From: Rhodospirillaceae bacterium
GTDB lineage: Bacteria > Pseudomonadota > Alphaproteobacteria > Bin65
DNA length: 64,000 bases
NCBI GenBank assembly: GCA_011523655.1
Contig: WTGH01000068.1
Coordinates: forward strand, 1-64,000
Direction of reading: 5' to 3'
Shown: positions 41,514 to 53,885 of the stretch, piece by piece
Layout of the letters: every line of letters begins with the position of its first letter
How positions within the stretch are numbered: position 1 is the stretch's first letter
Position numbers and translations under genes: made by a program
Notes under the pieces: model-generated
Seen by the model: the letters and a program-made list of their open reading frames with translations, nothing else
Told to the model about the DNA's origin: nothing
The model's database searches: none

Positions 41514-42494
41514 TCAGGCGTTGACGTCGATCACCGTGCGGCCGCGCACGCCGCCTTTCAGGATGGTCTCGCCGGCGGCGAAGGCTTCGCCGAGCGGGAT
41601 CACCCCGGTCATGGCTTCGAGCTTCCCGATCGGCAGGTCGGTGGCAAGGCGCTGCCAGGCCGTCCTGCGCGGCGCGGCCGGATACATCACCGAATCGATG
41701 CCGAGCAGGCTGACGCCGCGCAGGATGAAGGGCAGGACGGTGGTGGCGAGATCGTTGCCGCCGGCATTGCCGCAGACCGCGACCGCGCTGTGCAGGCCCA
41801 TTTGTGCGGCGGCGGTCGCCAGCGTTGCGCCGCCCACGGTATCGACGCAGCCCGCCCATTGCGCCTTTTCGAGCGGCCGGCCGCTCGCCTCCAGCCGGCC
41901 GATCACGTTGGCGGCGCCGAGTCCGCGCAGATAGTCCTCTTCGCCGCTCTTGCCGGTCGAGGCCGTCACCTCGTGACCGAGCGCCGCCAGAATGGCGACG
42001 GCGACGCTGCCGACGCCGCCCGAGGCGCCCGTCACCAGCACCGGGCCGGCGCCGGGCCGCAGCCCGGCATGCTCCAGCGCCATCGCCGAGATCATGGCCG
42101 TGAAGCCCGCCGTGCCGATCGCCATCGCCTGCAGATTGCTGAGCGCGTCCGGCACCTTGACCAGCCAGTCCGCCCTGACCCGCGCCTTCTGGGCGAAGCC
42201 GCCCCAGTGGCGCTCGCCGAGCCCCCAGCCGGTCAGGACCACCCGGTCGCCGGGTGCGAAATCCGGCGACGCCGAGTCCTCGACCGTGCCGGAAAAATCG
42301 ATGCCCGGCACATGGGGATAGGTGCGCACCAGGCGGGCCAGGCCTTTCAGAATCAGGCCGTCCTTGTAGTTGAGGTCGGAATAGTCGATGCGGACGGTGA
42401 CGTCGCCTTCGGGCAGCCGGTCTTCGTCAAGCTCCGTCACCGAGCCGGTAACGGTGCCGTCGTCTTCTTCGAGCAGGATGGCGCGGAAGGTCAT
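41514..42494 (-). CDS. acuI: acrylyl-CoA reductase/YhdH-type MDR oxidoreductase (AcuI-like)
   Basis: A 326-residue zinc-free medium-chain dehydrogenase/reductase. Blocks NYKDGLILKGLARLVRTYPHVPGIDFSGTVEDS and VLVTGASGGVGSVAVAILAALGHEVTASTGKSGEEDYLRGLGA (nucleotide-binding) fit the AcuI/YhdH group, which reduces acryloyl-CoA to propionyl-CoA with NADPH and detoxifies acrylate from DMSP. Alternatively it is a general quinone/enoyl reductase. It converges with fic, and no dmd or acu partners are adjacent. Confidence 0.85.
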   Translation of the reverse strand: MTFRAILLEEDDGTVTGSVTELDEDRLPEGDVTVRIDYSDLNYKDGLILKGLARLVRTYPHVPGIDFSGTVEDSASPDFAPGDRVVLTGWGLGERHWGGFAQKARVRADWLVKVPDALSNLQAMAIGTAGFTAMISAMALEHAGLRPGAGPVLVTGASGGVGSVAVAILAALGHEVTASTGKSGEEDYLRGLGAANVIGRLEASGRPLEKAQWAGCVDTVGGATLATAAAQMGLHSAVAVCGNAGGNDLATTVLPFILRGVSLLGIDSVMYPAAPRRTAWQRLATDLPIGKLEAMTGVIPLGEAFAAGETILKGGVRGRTVIDVNA

Positions 42495-42631
42495 GCCGGT
42501 CTCACGGGGTTATGGTATCTCAAGGGCTGGCAGGGACCGGCGCGCCGCCAGGGCCGCGCCGGGTTTCCGCCTGTCAAATCAGGTCTTGCCCGCCAATGCA
42601 AGGCAGGCGCGGCGAATTTGGTCGAAGCGCG

Positions 42632-43774
42632 ATGACGAACGGAACCGCCTCGGAAGCGGAAACTGCGGTCCGGCCGCCGATCCACCGCCTGACCCATGAC
42701 GGGCGCAGCGGCGAGCTGTTCGTCATCTTCCTGATCAACCTGGCGCTGTCCATCCTCACGCTGGGCATCTACCGCTTCTGGGGCCGGACTCGGATCCGCC
42801 GCTACGTCTGGAGCCAGACGAGCCTGCTCGGCGAGCCGCTGGAATATACCGGGCGCGGAATCGAACTGTTCCTCGGCTTCCTGTTCGCCCTTGTCGTGAT
42901 CTACGGGCCGATCATCGGCCTCTATTTCGGGCTGGACGTCGAACTGCCGGACCCCGGGGAGGAATTCGGCGGCACGAAGCTCAACAGGTTGATCCTCTTC
43001 GTCGCCATCATGCTGTTGGCGATCCCGATCCTGATGCTGTTCTACTACGTCGCGCTGTTCGCGGCCTATCGCTACCGGATAGGGCGGACGTCGTGGCTCG
43101 GCATTCGCGGCGGCATGGAGGGATCGGCGTGGCGCTACGGATTTCTGGGCCTCGGTCTGGGATTTCTCAACGTCCTGACCCTCGGGTGGACCAAGCCCTG
43201 GGCCGATTCCGTGGTGTTCCGGTATCGGCTCGGCCGTGCCTGGTTCGGCAACGGAAAATTCGATTCGCACCTCGATGCCGATGGTCTCTACAGCCGATAT
43301 GCCCTGGCCTGGATCGGCACCGCTGCCGCTGTCGGCGCGATGTTTGCCGGCCTGGCAACTATCGGACTCGACGGACAGGTCCTGGATCGCGGAACCGCCG
43401 TCGATCCGGTGCGAATGCAGATAATCGTAATCGCGATCGAATTGACGCCTTTGATCGTCTATCAGCTGCTGATCTGCGCCTACAAGGCGGCGCTGGTGCG
43501 CAATATTGCAAGGACTCTCACCTACGGTTCGGTCCGCTTTCGGGCGGATGTCACCTTCAAGGACGTCTTCAAGCTGCGTATTCCAAATTTGCTGCTGATG
43601 GTCTTCACGCTGGGCTTCGCCTACCCCTACGTCGTCATGCGCACCACGCGTTTCATTGCGCGGCATGTCGAAATTCACGGCGACATCCGGACGGCCGCGA
43701 TCGGCCAGACCGAGGTCGGGACCCCGCGTTACGGCGAAGGCCTGATGGAGTTCTTCGGCATCGGAATGATCTGA
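42632..43774 (+). CDS. DUF898 (YjgN-like) membrane protein
   Basis: About 380 residues with roughly seven membrane helices. The signature GELFVIFLINLALSILTLGIYRFWGRTRIRRYVWSQTSLLGEPLEYTGRGIELFLGFL and the repeated block TLGFAYPYVVMRTTRFIARHVEIHGDI match DUF898/YjgN proteins. The function is unknown. The start is ATG at 42632; the track start at 42512 is in the intergenic region. The M48 peptidase begins 3 bp after its stop. This DUF898-M48 pairing is common and suggests a shared envelope role. Confidence 0.88.
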   Translation: MTNGTASEAETAVRPPIHRLTHDGRSGELFVIFLINLALSILTLGIYRFWGRTRIRRYVWSQTSLLGEPLEYTGRGIELFLGFLFALVVIYGPIIGLYFGLDVELPDPGEEFGGTKLNRLILFVAIMLLAIPILMLFYYVALFAAYRYRIGRTSWLGIRGGMEGSAWRYGFLGLGLGFLNVLTLGWTKPWADSVVFRYRLGRAWFGNGKFDSHLDADGLYSRYALAWIGTAAAVGAMFAGLATIGLDGQVLDRGTAVDPVRMQIIVIAIELTPLIVYQLLICAYKAALVRNIARTLTYGSVRFRADVTFKDVFKLRIPNLLLMVFTLGFAYPYVVMRTTRFIARHVEIHGDIRTAAIGQTEVGTPRYGEGLMEFFGIGMI

Positions 43775-43777
43775 GCG

Positions 43778-44875
43778 ATGCCGGACCGGGGCGCCTCCGC
43801 CGCAGGAACCTACACGGACGGCCGGACGGCCCGGCGGCACAGCGTCCGGGCGACGATCGGGGTCGATGGCCTGCTTATCGATTCCGACGACGGCGCGGTC
43901 GTGGAAACCTGGCCTTTCGCCGAACTGCGGCTGGTCGACGAGGCCTATGCCGGCCGCCCCTTCCGCCTGAAACGCGCGTCCGGCGCCGAACGCCTGACCG
44001 TCGCCGACAGCGACTTCCTCGACTGGCTGCGCCCCCATACCGGCCGGTTGAGCCGGAACGACCTGCGCGGCGCCAACCTGAAGGTCCGGGCGGCCGGCTG
44101 GATCGGGGCGACGGCGGCGATCCTGGCGGGATTCTGGTTCCTGCTGCCGCTCGCCGCCGGCCCGATCGCATCCCGGGTGCCGCTCTCCTGGGAAGAAGGG
44201 CTGGGGCATACCGTGCAGCGCCAGGCGCTCGCCCTGATGGCTGGCGATTCCCGACTGTGTACGGGAAGGTCCGGCCAGCTGGCCTTCGCACGCCTTGTGC
44301 AGCGCCTGTCCGCCACCAAACCCTCGCGCTACCGCTTTCGCGTTACCGTGGTGGACAACAGCACGGTCAACGCCTTCGCCGCGCCGGGCGGCTATATCGT
44401 CGTGTTTCGCGGCCTGATCGACAAATCTGCCGACGCCGAGGGTCTTGCCGGTGTGATGGCCCACGAGATGGGCCATGTCATCGAGCGCCACGGCATGGAA
44501 AATCTCGTCAAGGCGCTCGGCCTCAGCTTCGTCATGAGCGCCCTGATCGGCGACACTTCGGGCTTTGCCGGTATAGCGACCGACATGGCGCAGAGCCTCG
44601 CCACTTCCAAATTCAGCCGCGACGCCGAGCGCGAGGCCGACCGGATCGCCGTCGAGATGCTGAACCGGGCGAATATTTCCGGCCGGGGCTTTCGCGCGTT
44701 CTTTCAGATGGTAGCCCGTGAGACCGGACAAGAGGATAAATCGATCGGCCGGTATTTTGCGTCGCATCCCGCCACGCGCGGGCGGGCGCAATTCGTCAGG
44801 ACCCACGCGACGGGAACGCGCCCCGCCATGTCCGCCTCTGAATGGCAGGCCGTCCGAACGATGTGCGACCGGTAG
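43778..44875 (+). CDS. M48 family metalloprotease
   Basis: A 365-residue membrane protease. The zinc motif HEMGH (in GVMAHEMGHVIERHG, about residue 229) and the downstream Glu in FSRDAEREADRIAVEML supply the metal ligands. A membrane helix (WIGATAAILAGFWFLLPLAAG, about 110-130) precedes the catalytic domain. The N-terminal part (HSVRATIGVDGLLIDSDDGAVVETWPFAEL) is an extra domain seen in the DUF898-linked group. It probably cleaves misfolded or envelope proteins in the periplasm. Co-transcribed with the DUF898 gene. Confidence 0.9.
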   Translation: MPDRGASAAGTYTDGRTARRHSVRATIGVDGLLIDSDDGAVVETWPFAELRLVDEAYAGRPFRLKRASGAERLTVADSDFLDWLRPHTGRLSRNDLRGANLKVRAAGWIGATAAILAGFWFLLPLAAGPIASRVPLSWEEGLGHTVQRQALALMAGDSRLCTGRSGQLAFARLVQRLSATKPSRYRFRVTVVDNSTVNAFAAPGGYIVVFRGLIDKSADAEGLAGVMAHEMGHVIERHGMENLVKALGLSFVMSALIGDTSGFAGIATDMAQSLATSKFSRDAEREADRIAVEMLNRANISGRGFRAFFQMVARETGQEDKSIGRYFASHPATRGRAQFVRTHATGTRPAMSASEWQAVRTMCDR

Positions 44876-44884
44876 GAAACGCCG

Positions 44885-46228
44885 CTACGCCGCCGGCAGG
44901 CACTCCTGGAAGGCGACGGGCTTGCCCGCAGGCGGGCCGAGCAGTTCGTCTTCGCGCATGACGACGGCGCCGCGCACGATCGTCGCCTTTGGCCATCCGG
45001 TCACCGTCATACCGTCGAATGGCGTCCAGCCGCAGCGGGTCTCCATCCAGTCGTTCGCGATCGTGCGCCGCGCCTTGAGATCGACGACGGTGAAATCCGC
45101 ATCGTAGCCCAGCGCGATCCGGCCCTTGCCGGCGATGCCGTAAATCCGATTCGGGCCGGCACTGGTCAGATCGACGAACCGTTCGAGGCTGAGCCGCCCG
45201 GCGTTGACATGGTCGAGCAGCAGCGGGACCAGCGTCTGCACGCCCGGCATCCCGGACGGAGTGGCGGGATAGGGCCGGTCCTTCTCCTCCCGCGTATGGG
45301 GCGCATGGTCGGAGCCGATCACGTCGATCACGCCGTCGGCGACGGCCTGCCACAGCGCCTCGCGGTGCCGGGCGTCGCGGATCGGCGGGTTCATCTGGGC
45401 ATAGCTGCCCAGGCGCTCGTAGCACTCCGGCGCCGAAAGGGTGAGGTGCTGGGGCGTCGTTTCGACCGTCGCGACGTCCGTCGCCGCGGCGAGCAGCGGG
45501 AGTTCCTCGGCCGTCGAGATATGCAGCACATGGATGCGCCGACCGGTTTCCCGCGCCAGCGCCAGGATGCGCTGTGTCGCCAGCACCGCCGTCTCGACAT
45601 CGCGCAGATGGGGATGCTGCGCCGCGCCGGCCGCCGGGTCGAGCAGCGCCTTGCGCGCGTTCAGCCGGTCTTCGTCCTCGGCATGGATGGCGGCGCGCCG
45701 GCGGCCGCTTGCGAGCACCCGGCGCAGGGTCGCGTCGTCGGCGACCAGCAGCGAGCCGGTGGAGCTGCCCATGAAGATCTTGACGCCGGCGCAGCCCGGC
45801 AGCCGCTCCAGCGCGCCGAGTGCCTCGGCGTTGGCATCCGTCGCGCCGAGGAAAAAGGCGAAGTCGCACCAGGCCCGCCGCTCGGCCCGGCGGAGCTTCC
45901 CGGCGAGCGCGTCGGCCGAATCGGTGTTCGGCGAGGTGTTCGGCATTTCGAAGATCGCCGTGACGCCGCCCTTGGCCGCGCCGCGCGTACCGGTTTCCAG
46001 GTCTTCCTTGTGCTCCAGTCCCGGCTCGCGGAAATGCACCTGGGTGTCGATAACGCCGGGCAGGACGTGCAGGCCGCCGGCATCGAAGCGCTCTGCAGCG
46101 GCCGCCCGGCCCAGGTCGCCGAGCGCCGCAATCCGGCCATCCCGCACGCCGATATCGGCCGCAACGCGCCCCATCGGCGTCATGACGGTGCCGCCGGAAA
46201 TCGTCAGATCGAAGGAATTTTCGTTCAT
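44885..46228 (-). CDS. pyrC: dihydroorotase (class I)
   Basis: A 447-residue amidohydrolase. DTQVHFREPGLEHKEDLETGTRGAAKGGVT is the class I dihydroorotase block, though the first metal His of HxH is Gln here, as I recall for other alphaproteobacterial members. GVKIFMGSSTGSL, HAEDED and GSDHAPH with the catalytic Asp are present. It cyclises carbamoyl aspartate in pyrimidine synthesis. The start is ATG at 46228. No pyrB is adjacent. Some relatives are hydantoinases or non-catalytic PyrC-like proteins, which is less likely. Confidence 0.87.
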   Translation of the reverse strand: MNENSFDLTISGGTVMTPMGRVAADIGVRDGRIAALGDLGRAAAAERFDAGGLHVLPGVIDTQVHFREPGLEHKEDLETGTRGAAKGGVTAIFEMPNTSPNTDSADALAGKLRRAERRAWCDFAFFLGATDANAEALGALERLPGCAGVKIFMGSSTGSLLVADDATLRRVLASGRRRAAIHAEDEDRLNARKALLDPAAGAAQHPHLRDVETAVLATQRILALARETGRRIHVLHISTAEELPLLAAATDVATVETTPQHLTLSAPECYERLGSYAQMNPPIRDARHREALWQAVADGVIDVIGSDHAPHTREEKDRPYPATPSGMPGVQTLVPLLLDHVNAGRLSLERFVDLTSAGPNRIYGIAGKGRIALGYDADFTVVDLKARRTIANDWMETRCGWTPFDGMTVTGWPKATIVRGAVVMREDELLGPPAGKPVAFQECLPAA

Positions 46229-46359
46229 GCCGTCGCCCGTTGCCGAAGCCGCCTGCGCCTTTTCATATACTGATTCTTATACCGGGCGGCCGCAGCGTTG
46301 AAGGATTTCCCGGCGCATCTAGATAACCGGTGCCCGATACCGAAGAGAGCCCGCCGCAA

Positions 46360-47238
46360 ATGACCGGATACCATATCGCCGAGGACCGCTCGGTGCTGCG
46401 CATTTCCGGCGCCGACTGGATCGAGTTTCTGCAAGGCATCGTCTCGAACGATGTCGCGAAAGCCGGCGCGGACCGCGGCGTCTGGGCGGCCTTCGTCACG
46501 CCCCAGGGCAAGTATCTGCACGATTTTTTCCTCGCCGCCGACGGCGAGTCGATCCTGCTGGACTGCGAAAGGGCGCGGGCGGACGACCTGCGCAAACGGC
46601 TGCGGCGCTACACGCTGCGCTCGGACGCGCGGGTCGAGGCGGCCGGCGACCTGGTCGTTTCCCTGACAGCGGCAGCTTCCGCCCCGGCGGACGGCGCTGG
46701 GGCCTGTTTTCCGGATCCCCGGCACCGGGACGCCGGCTACCGGCTCATCGGCGCGCGCAGCGCGGTGGAGCGGGCGATGGCCGCCGCAGGCATCGCCCCC
46801 GCCGACCCGCTGGAGTGGGACCGGCGCCGCCTGGCGCTCGGCCTGCCGGACGGATCCCGCGACATGGAAATCGAACGCTCCACGCTGGCCGAGGCCAATG
46901 CCGACCTGCTGGGCGGCATCGACTGGGGAAAGGGCTGCTGGATGGGCCAGGAGGTCACCGCCCGGATGCACTATCGCGGACTCGCCAAGCGGCGCCTGAC
47001 GCCGATGCACGTCGACGGCCCGGTGCCGCCGCGCGGCGCAACGGTCGAGCGCGGCGGCAAACCGGTCGGCGAATGCCGCTCCTCCGCCGGCGGCCTCGTC
47101 ATGGTGCTTGCCCGGACCGAAGTCATCGACGAAGCGGAGAGCGACCTGCGGTCCGGCGAAGCGCGATTGCACCCGGCGCCGCCCGAGTGGCTGAAGGCGG
47201 CATTGCGCGAAAGCAATGCGGCTTCCGGCGCTGCATAA
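46360..47238 (+). CDS. ygfZ: YgfZ/GcvT-domain folate-binding protein
   Basis: About 292 residues. The YgfZ signature K-G-C-x-x-G-Q-E is visible as KGCWMGQEV (about 192-200). The N-terminal YHIAEDRSVLRISGADWIEFLQGIVSNDVAKAG and WAAFVTPQGKYLHDFFLA are typical of the folate-binding family that helps assemble or repair Fe-S clusters. ATG at 46360 is preferred; GTG at 46330 would add ten residues. It is divergent from pyrC. Confidence 0.9.
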   Translation: MTGYHIAEDRSVLRISGADWIEFLQGIVSNDVAKAGADRGVWAAFVTPQGKYLHDFFLAADGESILLDCERARADDLRKRLRRYTLRSDARVEAAGDLVVSLTAAASAPADGAGACFPDPRHRDAGYRLIGARSAVERAMAAAGIAPADPLEWDRRRLALGLPDGSRDMEIERSTLAEANADLLGGIDWGKGCWMGQEVTARMHYRGLAKRRLTPMHVDGPVPPRGATVERGGKPVGECRSSAGGLVMVLARTEVIDEAESDLRSGEARLHPAPPEWLKAALRESNAASGAA

Positions 47239-47408
47239 ACGACTTCAGGGATTGCCGGGGAGACGGTGCAGCATTCGATCCTCCGCTGCCCGGCAATTTC
47301 GACCGGGCAAATCATGCGGAGAATTCTCTGACGAATACATCTGCAACTGTGCGTTCGCGGCCTACTGCCGTTCCGATGGCCGACGCCGCAAATTATCCCA
47401 TCTTTGCT

Positions 47409-47489
47409 GCCCCGGACGGAGCGCAGCGACGATCCGGGGCCCAGGGGCCAAAGGCAAATGCCTTTCGGGTCGCCACTGGGCCCCGGATC
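47409..47489. repeat. nested palindromic repeat (family A, cruciform-capable)
   Basis: GCCCCGGA/TCCGGGGC (47409-47440) overlaps a perfect 14-bp inverted repeat GATCCGGGGCCCAG (47431-47444) / CTGGGCCCCGGATC (47476-47489). The loop of the latter contains AAAGGCA-AA-TGCCTTT. Part of the unit recurs inverted at 54995-55085. It lies in the gap 47239-47745, which has no gene. Confidence 0.85.
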
Positions 47490-47614
47490 AAGTCCGGGGC
47501 GGCATTATCGGTTATTTTTAGACATCGGCGAACGAGCGGCGTTTACAATTTTCGCCGGCGTCCTCCCGTCGCTGGCAGAATATCCGGCGCTGCATAGTCA
47601 ACGAAATAAATCCC

Positions 47615-47710
47615 ATATCTTTCCCGCGCGGTGCTTGGGTCGTTCGCGCCGTACTGGAAAGATATCTCCGCTCCGCGGCCCCTGCGGGACCGCTGCGGTC
47701 GATATGACGG
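47615..47710. repeat. truncated copy of the 19488-19623 palindromic element
   Basis: TACTGGAAAGATATCTCCGCTCCGCGG...CGGTCGATATGACGG (47652-47710) is a close relative of the right half of the element at 19570-19623. ATATCTTTCC (47615-47624) pairs with GGAAAGATAT (47656-47665). The left terminal repeat is missing. Confidence 0.75.
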
Positions 47711-47745
47711 TGTTCGGTTGAAGGAACGAACGGCGGAAGACCGGC

Positions 47746-50412
<2,667 letters not shown>

Positions 50413-50449
50413 CGGCGCGCCGCCGGCCGCTTACGATCCGGGCCGGTCA

Positions 50450-52558
50450 TCAGCCCTCGATCCGGGAGAAATCGGCAACGCTGTCCATCACCGCGCGGAT
50501 GTTGGACAGCAGCAGCAGGCGGTTCTCGCGCAGCGCCGGGTCTTCGTCGTTGACCGTGACGGCATCGAAGAAACGGTCGATCGGGCCGCGCAAACCGGCC
50601 AGCGCCGTCATGGCCTCGCCGAAGGCCTCTTTTTCCAGTGCGCGCTGTGCTCCTGCGGCAGCGGTGCCCAGCGCTTTGGAGAGCTCCGTTTCTTCCGCCA
50701 TTTTCAGCAGGCAGGCCGCCGGCGCACCCTCGTAACTGCGACTGTCCTTCTTCTCCTCGATGCGCAGGATATTGGCGGCCCGGCGATAGCCGGTCAGCAG
50801 GTTTTCGCCGTCGTCCGTGCCGAGCAAAGCCGCCAGTGCGTCGACCTGGGTCAACAGCCGGACCAGATCGTCTTCGCCGCCATCGGCGAAAACGGCGGCG
50901 ACGTGATCGTGGCGCACACCGCGATCCCGCAAATGAACCTTCAGCCGGTCAACGATGAACCGGAAGGCCTGATGTGCCGCTTCCTCCGGCACCGAATCGC
51001 TTTTCGCCGCCAACTGTCCGGGTTCTAGTTCGGACGCCCGGACTGCTGCCTTCTCAAGCAACCCGACCAAAGACAAACGAAGTTCGTTTTCTACGATCAA
51101 TCGGATGACGCCAAGCGCGGCCCGGCGCAGGCCGTAAGGATCGCGCGATCCGGTCGGCGTCTCGCCGATCAGCCAGAAGCTGGCGAGCATATCGATCTTG
51201 TCGGCCAGCGCGACCGCAACGGTGACCGGGTTGCTCGGGCATACATCGGAGGGCCCTTGGGGCGCGTAATGACCGGCGACGGCGTCGGCGACCGAAGCGT
51301 TCTCACCGTCATTGATGGCGTAATAGCGACCCATCACGCCCTGCAACTCGGGAAATTCCCCAACCATGCCGGTGGTCAGGTCGGCCTTTGCCAATAGTGC
51401 CGCAATTTGAGCCTGATCCGTGTCAGCACCGACGCTCGACGCGAATATTCCCACCAGCTCTTGGATTCGGTGAACCCTTTTGCGCACGCTGCCGAGCTTC
51501 GCATGGAAGGTTATGCCTTCCAACGCCGGGACCCGTTTCCTGAGCGGCATTGCGCGGTCCTGGTCCCAGAAGAACTGCGCGTCGGCGAGGCGGGCGCGCA
51601 GGACGCGCTCGTTGCCGGCGGCGACCGATTTGCCGCCGTCGCCGGTTTCCATGTCGGCGATGGCGATGAAATGGGGCGCCATTCGCCCGTCGGCGGTTTC
51701 GAGCGCGAAATATTTCTGGTGGCTGCGCATCGAGGTGATGAGCACTTCCGGCGGCAGGTCCATGAAGGCGTCGTCGATCCTGCCGGCGACCGCGACCGGC
51801 CATTCGACCAGTCCCGTGACTTCGTTCAGGAGCGCCCGATCTTCGCGGAGCGAAGAGCCGAGGCTGGCAGCAAGGGCGCCCGCTTGCGCTTCGATCCGAT
51901 CCCGCCGCTGCGCCGGATCGACAAGCACACACGCCGTCTCCAGCTTCGCCCGATAGTCCGCCGCCGATTGGACGGCGATTTCATCGGGCGCCAGGAAACG
52001 GTGCCCGACAGTCGTTCCGTTGAAGGCCAGCGCTTCGCTGCCGCCGATATCGAAGCTCCCGGCGACCGGGCGGCCGTCGAAGAGGCACAGGATGTTGTGC
52101 AGCGGCCGCACCCACTGGAAGGCCGAGCCGCCCCAGCGCATGCTCTTGGGCCAGCCCATCGCGCGGATCGCGCCGGTGACGATGCCGCCCAGCGCGTCCG
52201 CCGTCGCCGCACCCTTGCGCTCGATCACGGCGAACCAGAATTCCGCGCCCTTGGCCTCGCGCTTCTCGCACTCGTCGAGGCTGTCGAAGCCAACCGAGCG
52301 CAGGAAGCCGTCGATGGCCTTGTCCGGCGAGCCGACCCGCGGGCCCTTGCGCTCCTGGCGGACATCGGGCTGCCGCTCGGGCAGGCCCTCTACGCTGAGT
52401 CCGATGCGGCGCGGCGTCGAGAAAGTCCAGACGTCGCCATGTTCGAGTCCGGCCTCCTTCAGCCCGTCGGTGACGAGCCGCTCCAGATCGGCGCGCGCCC
52501 GGTCCTGCATCCGGGCCGGGATCTCCTCGGACAGCAACTCCAGCAGCAGGTCAGGCAT
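50450..52558 (-). CDS. glyS: glycyl-tRNA synthetase, beta subunit
   Basis: A 702-residue GlyS. It starts [21 protein letters not shown], and its blocks ([41 protein letters not shown], then the HD-like [22 protein letters not shown] and [45 protein letters not shown]) are standard. It pairs with GlyQ to form the tetrameric bacterial enzyme. It overlaps the end of glyQ by 8 bp. Confidence 0.97.
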   Translation of the reverse strand: MPDLLLELLSEEIPARMQDRARADLERLVTDGLKEAGLEHGDVWTFSTPRRIGLSVEGLPERQPDVRQERKGPRVGSPDKAIDGFLRSVGFDSLDECEKREAKGAEFWFAVIERKGAATADALGGIVTGAIRAMGWPKSMRWGGSAFQWVRPLHNILCLFDGRPVAGSFDIGGSEALAFNGTTVGHRFLAPDEIAVQSAADYRAKLETACVLVDPAQRRDRIEAQAGALAASLGSSLREDRALLNEVTGLVEWPVAVAGRIDDAFMDLPPEVLITSMRSHQKYFALETADGRMAPHFIAIADMETGDGGKSVAAGNERVLRARLADAQFFWDQDRAMPLRKRVPALEGITFHAKLGSVRKRVHRIQELVGIFASSVGADTDQAQIAALLAKADLTTGMVGEFPELQGVMGRYYAINDGENASVADAVAGHYAPQGPSDVCPSNPVTVAVALADKIDMLASFWLIGETPTGSRDPYGLRRAALGVIRLIVENELRLSLVGLLEKAAVRASELEPGQLAAKSDSVPEEAAHQAFRFIVDRLKVHLRDRGVRHDHVAAVFADGGEDDLVRLLTQVDALAALLGTDDGENLLTGYRRAANILRIEEKKDSRSYEGAPAACLLKMAEETELSKALGTAAAGAQRALEKEAFGEAMTALAGLRGPIDRFFDAVTVNDEDPALRENRLLLLSNIRAVMDSVADFSRIEG

Positions 52559-53486
52559 CGCCGTTGCCCGGATCGCCGTTGCCCGCTTCGCCGTTGTCCA
52601 GTTCGCCCCGGCTGTCGAGCCACGCCCGGCAGCAGGCGCGGGCGAGCGTCCGCACCCGCAGAATGTAGGATTGCCGCTCGGTCACGCTGATGACGCCGCG
52701 GGCGTCCAGCAGGTTGAACAGGTGGCTCGCCTTCATGCACTGGTCGTAGGCCGGCAGCGGCTTTTTTGCCTCGACCAACGCCAGACATTCTTCTTCCGCG
52801 TCCTCGAAATGGCGGAACAGCTTTTTGGTATCGGCGAGTTCGAAGTTGAAGGCTGAGAATTCCTGCTCGGCCTGGAGGAAGACATCGCCGTAGGTGACGC
52901 CGCCCTGGTCTTTCGGGATGCCGTCCCAGTCCAGGTCGTAGACGTTGTCGACGCCCTGGATATACATGGCGAGGCGTTCGAGGCCGTAGGTCAACTCGAC
53001 CGAGACCGGGTTGCAGTCGATGCCGCCGACTTGCTGGAAATAGGTGAACTGCGTCACCTCCATGCCGTCGCACCAGACCTCCCATCCCAGGCCCCAGGCG
53101 CCCAGCGTCGGGCTTTCCCAATCGTCCTCGACGAAGCGGATATCGTGGGCCATCGGGTCGATGCCGATGGCGCGCAGGCTGTCGAGATAGAGCTCCTGGC
53201 TGTCCGGCGGCGACGGCTTGAGCAGCACCTGGAACTGGTAATAGTGCTGGAGCCGGTTCGGATTCTCGCCGTAGCGCCCGTCGGTCGGCCGGCGCGAGGG
53301 CTGGACATAGGCCGCGTTCCACGGCTCCGGCCCGAGCGAGCGCAGCGTCGTCGCCGGATGGAAGGTGCCGGCGCCGACCTCCATATCGTAGGGCTGGAGG
53401 ATGACGCAGCCCCGCTCGGCCCAGAAATCCTGCAACGTCAGGATGAGCCGCTGGAAGCAGGTCTCGCGCGAAACGGCAGACGCCAT
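52551..53486 (-). CDS. glyQ: glycyl-tRNA synthetase, alpha subunit
   Basis: A 311-residue class II synthetase subunit. [83 protein letters not shown] is the canonical start, and it includes the tRNA/ATP-binding core. The last ~15 residues ([15 protein letters not shown]) are an unusual tail encoded by 15-bp repeats that run into the glyS start. Heads the glyQ-glyS pair. Confidence 0.97.
   Translation of the reverse strand: MASAVSRETCFQRLILTLQDFWAERGCVILQPYDMEVGAGTFHPATTLRSLGPEPWNAAYVQPSRRPTDGRYGENPNRLQHYYQFQVLLKPSPPDSQELYLDSLRAIGIDPMAHDIRFVEDDWESPTLGAWGLGWEVWCDGMEVTQFTYFQQVGGIDCNPVSVELTYGLERLAMYIQGVDNVYDLDWDGIPKDQGGVTYGDVFLQAEQEFSAFNFELADTKKLFRHFEDAEEECLALVEAKKPLPAYDQCMKASHLFNLLDARGVISVTERQSYILRVRTLARACCRAWLDSRGELDNGEAGNGDPGNGDA
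52558..52602. repeat. 15-bp minisatellite, 3 imperfect units, at the glyQ 3' end
   Basis: Units TCGCCGTTGCCCGGA (52558), TCGCCGTTGCCCGCT (52573) and TCGCCGTTGTCCAGT (52588) encode the glyQ tail ([14 protein letters not shown]). The first unit lies at the glyS start codon. Confidence 0.82.
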
Positions 53487-53613
53487 CGGATGGGATTCTG
53501 GTTTGGGAGGGCGGCGGGATTGTGCGCTGCACTATGGCAAAACCGCCGGGTGGCCGCACGGGTCACGCCGCCGCACGGCGCGCCCGGAACCGGGCCCGGA
53601 ACTAAAACAGGCC

Positions 53614-53871
53614 TCAGGCGAGCGGACAGCCCGGCTTGCCGCAATTCCCGGCGGCGAAGGCGCCGCAGGCCCGGCACTGGATCAGGTCCGCCGCCGAGCC
53701 GGACGCCGGCGGCTCGCCTGACCCTGTCGGTCCGCCCCGCGACCGTCCGTCGTCCCGCGAGCCCCAGTCGCCGCTGTTGCTCTTGAGCTGGCGGAAGATC
53801 CGCGACCCCAGCAGCAGCACGACGACCGCCACGACGATCAGCAGGATCTTGCCGATGGAGAGACCGAACAT
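53614..53871 (-). CDS. small single-helix membrane protein with C-terminal Cys cluster
   Basis: An 85-residue protein. The N-terminal helix MFGLSIGKILLIVVAVVVLLLGSRIFRQ (membrane anchor) is followed by a Gly/Arg/Asp-rich linker. A C-terminal C-R-A-C-G-A-F-...-N-C-G-K-P-G-C segment could bind zinc. ATG at 53871 is used; the track start at 53961 is upstream. Conserved small proteins of this shape occur between SppA-like and glyQ genes in alphaproteobacteria. The function is unknown. Confidence 0.7.
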   Translation of the reverse strand: MFGLSIGKILLIVVAVVVLLLGSRIFRQLKSNSGDWGSRDDGRSRGGPTGSGEPPASGSAADLIQCRACGAFAAGNCGKPGCPLA

Positions 53872-53885
53872 CCGCTGCCTTCCGC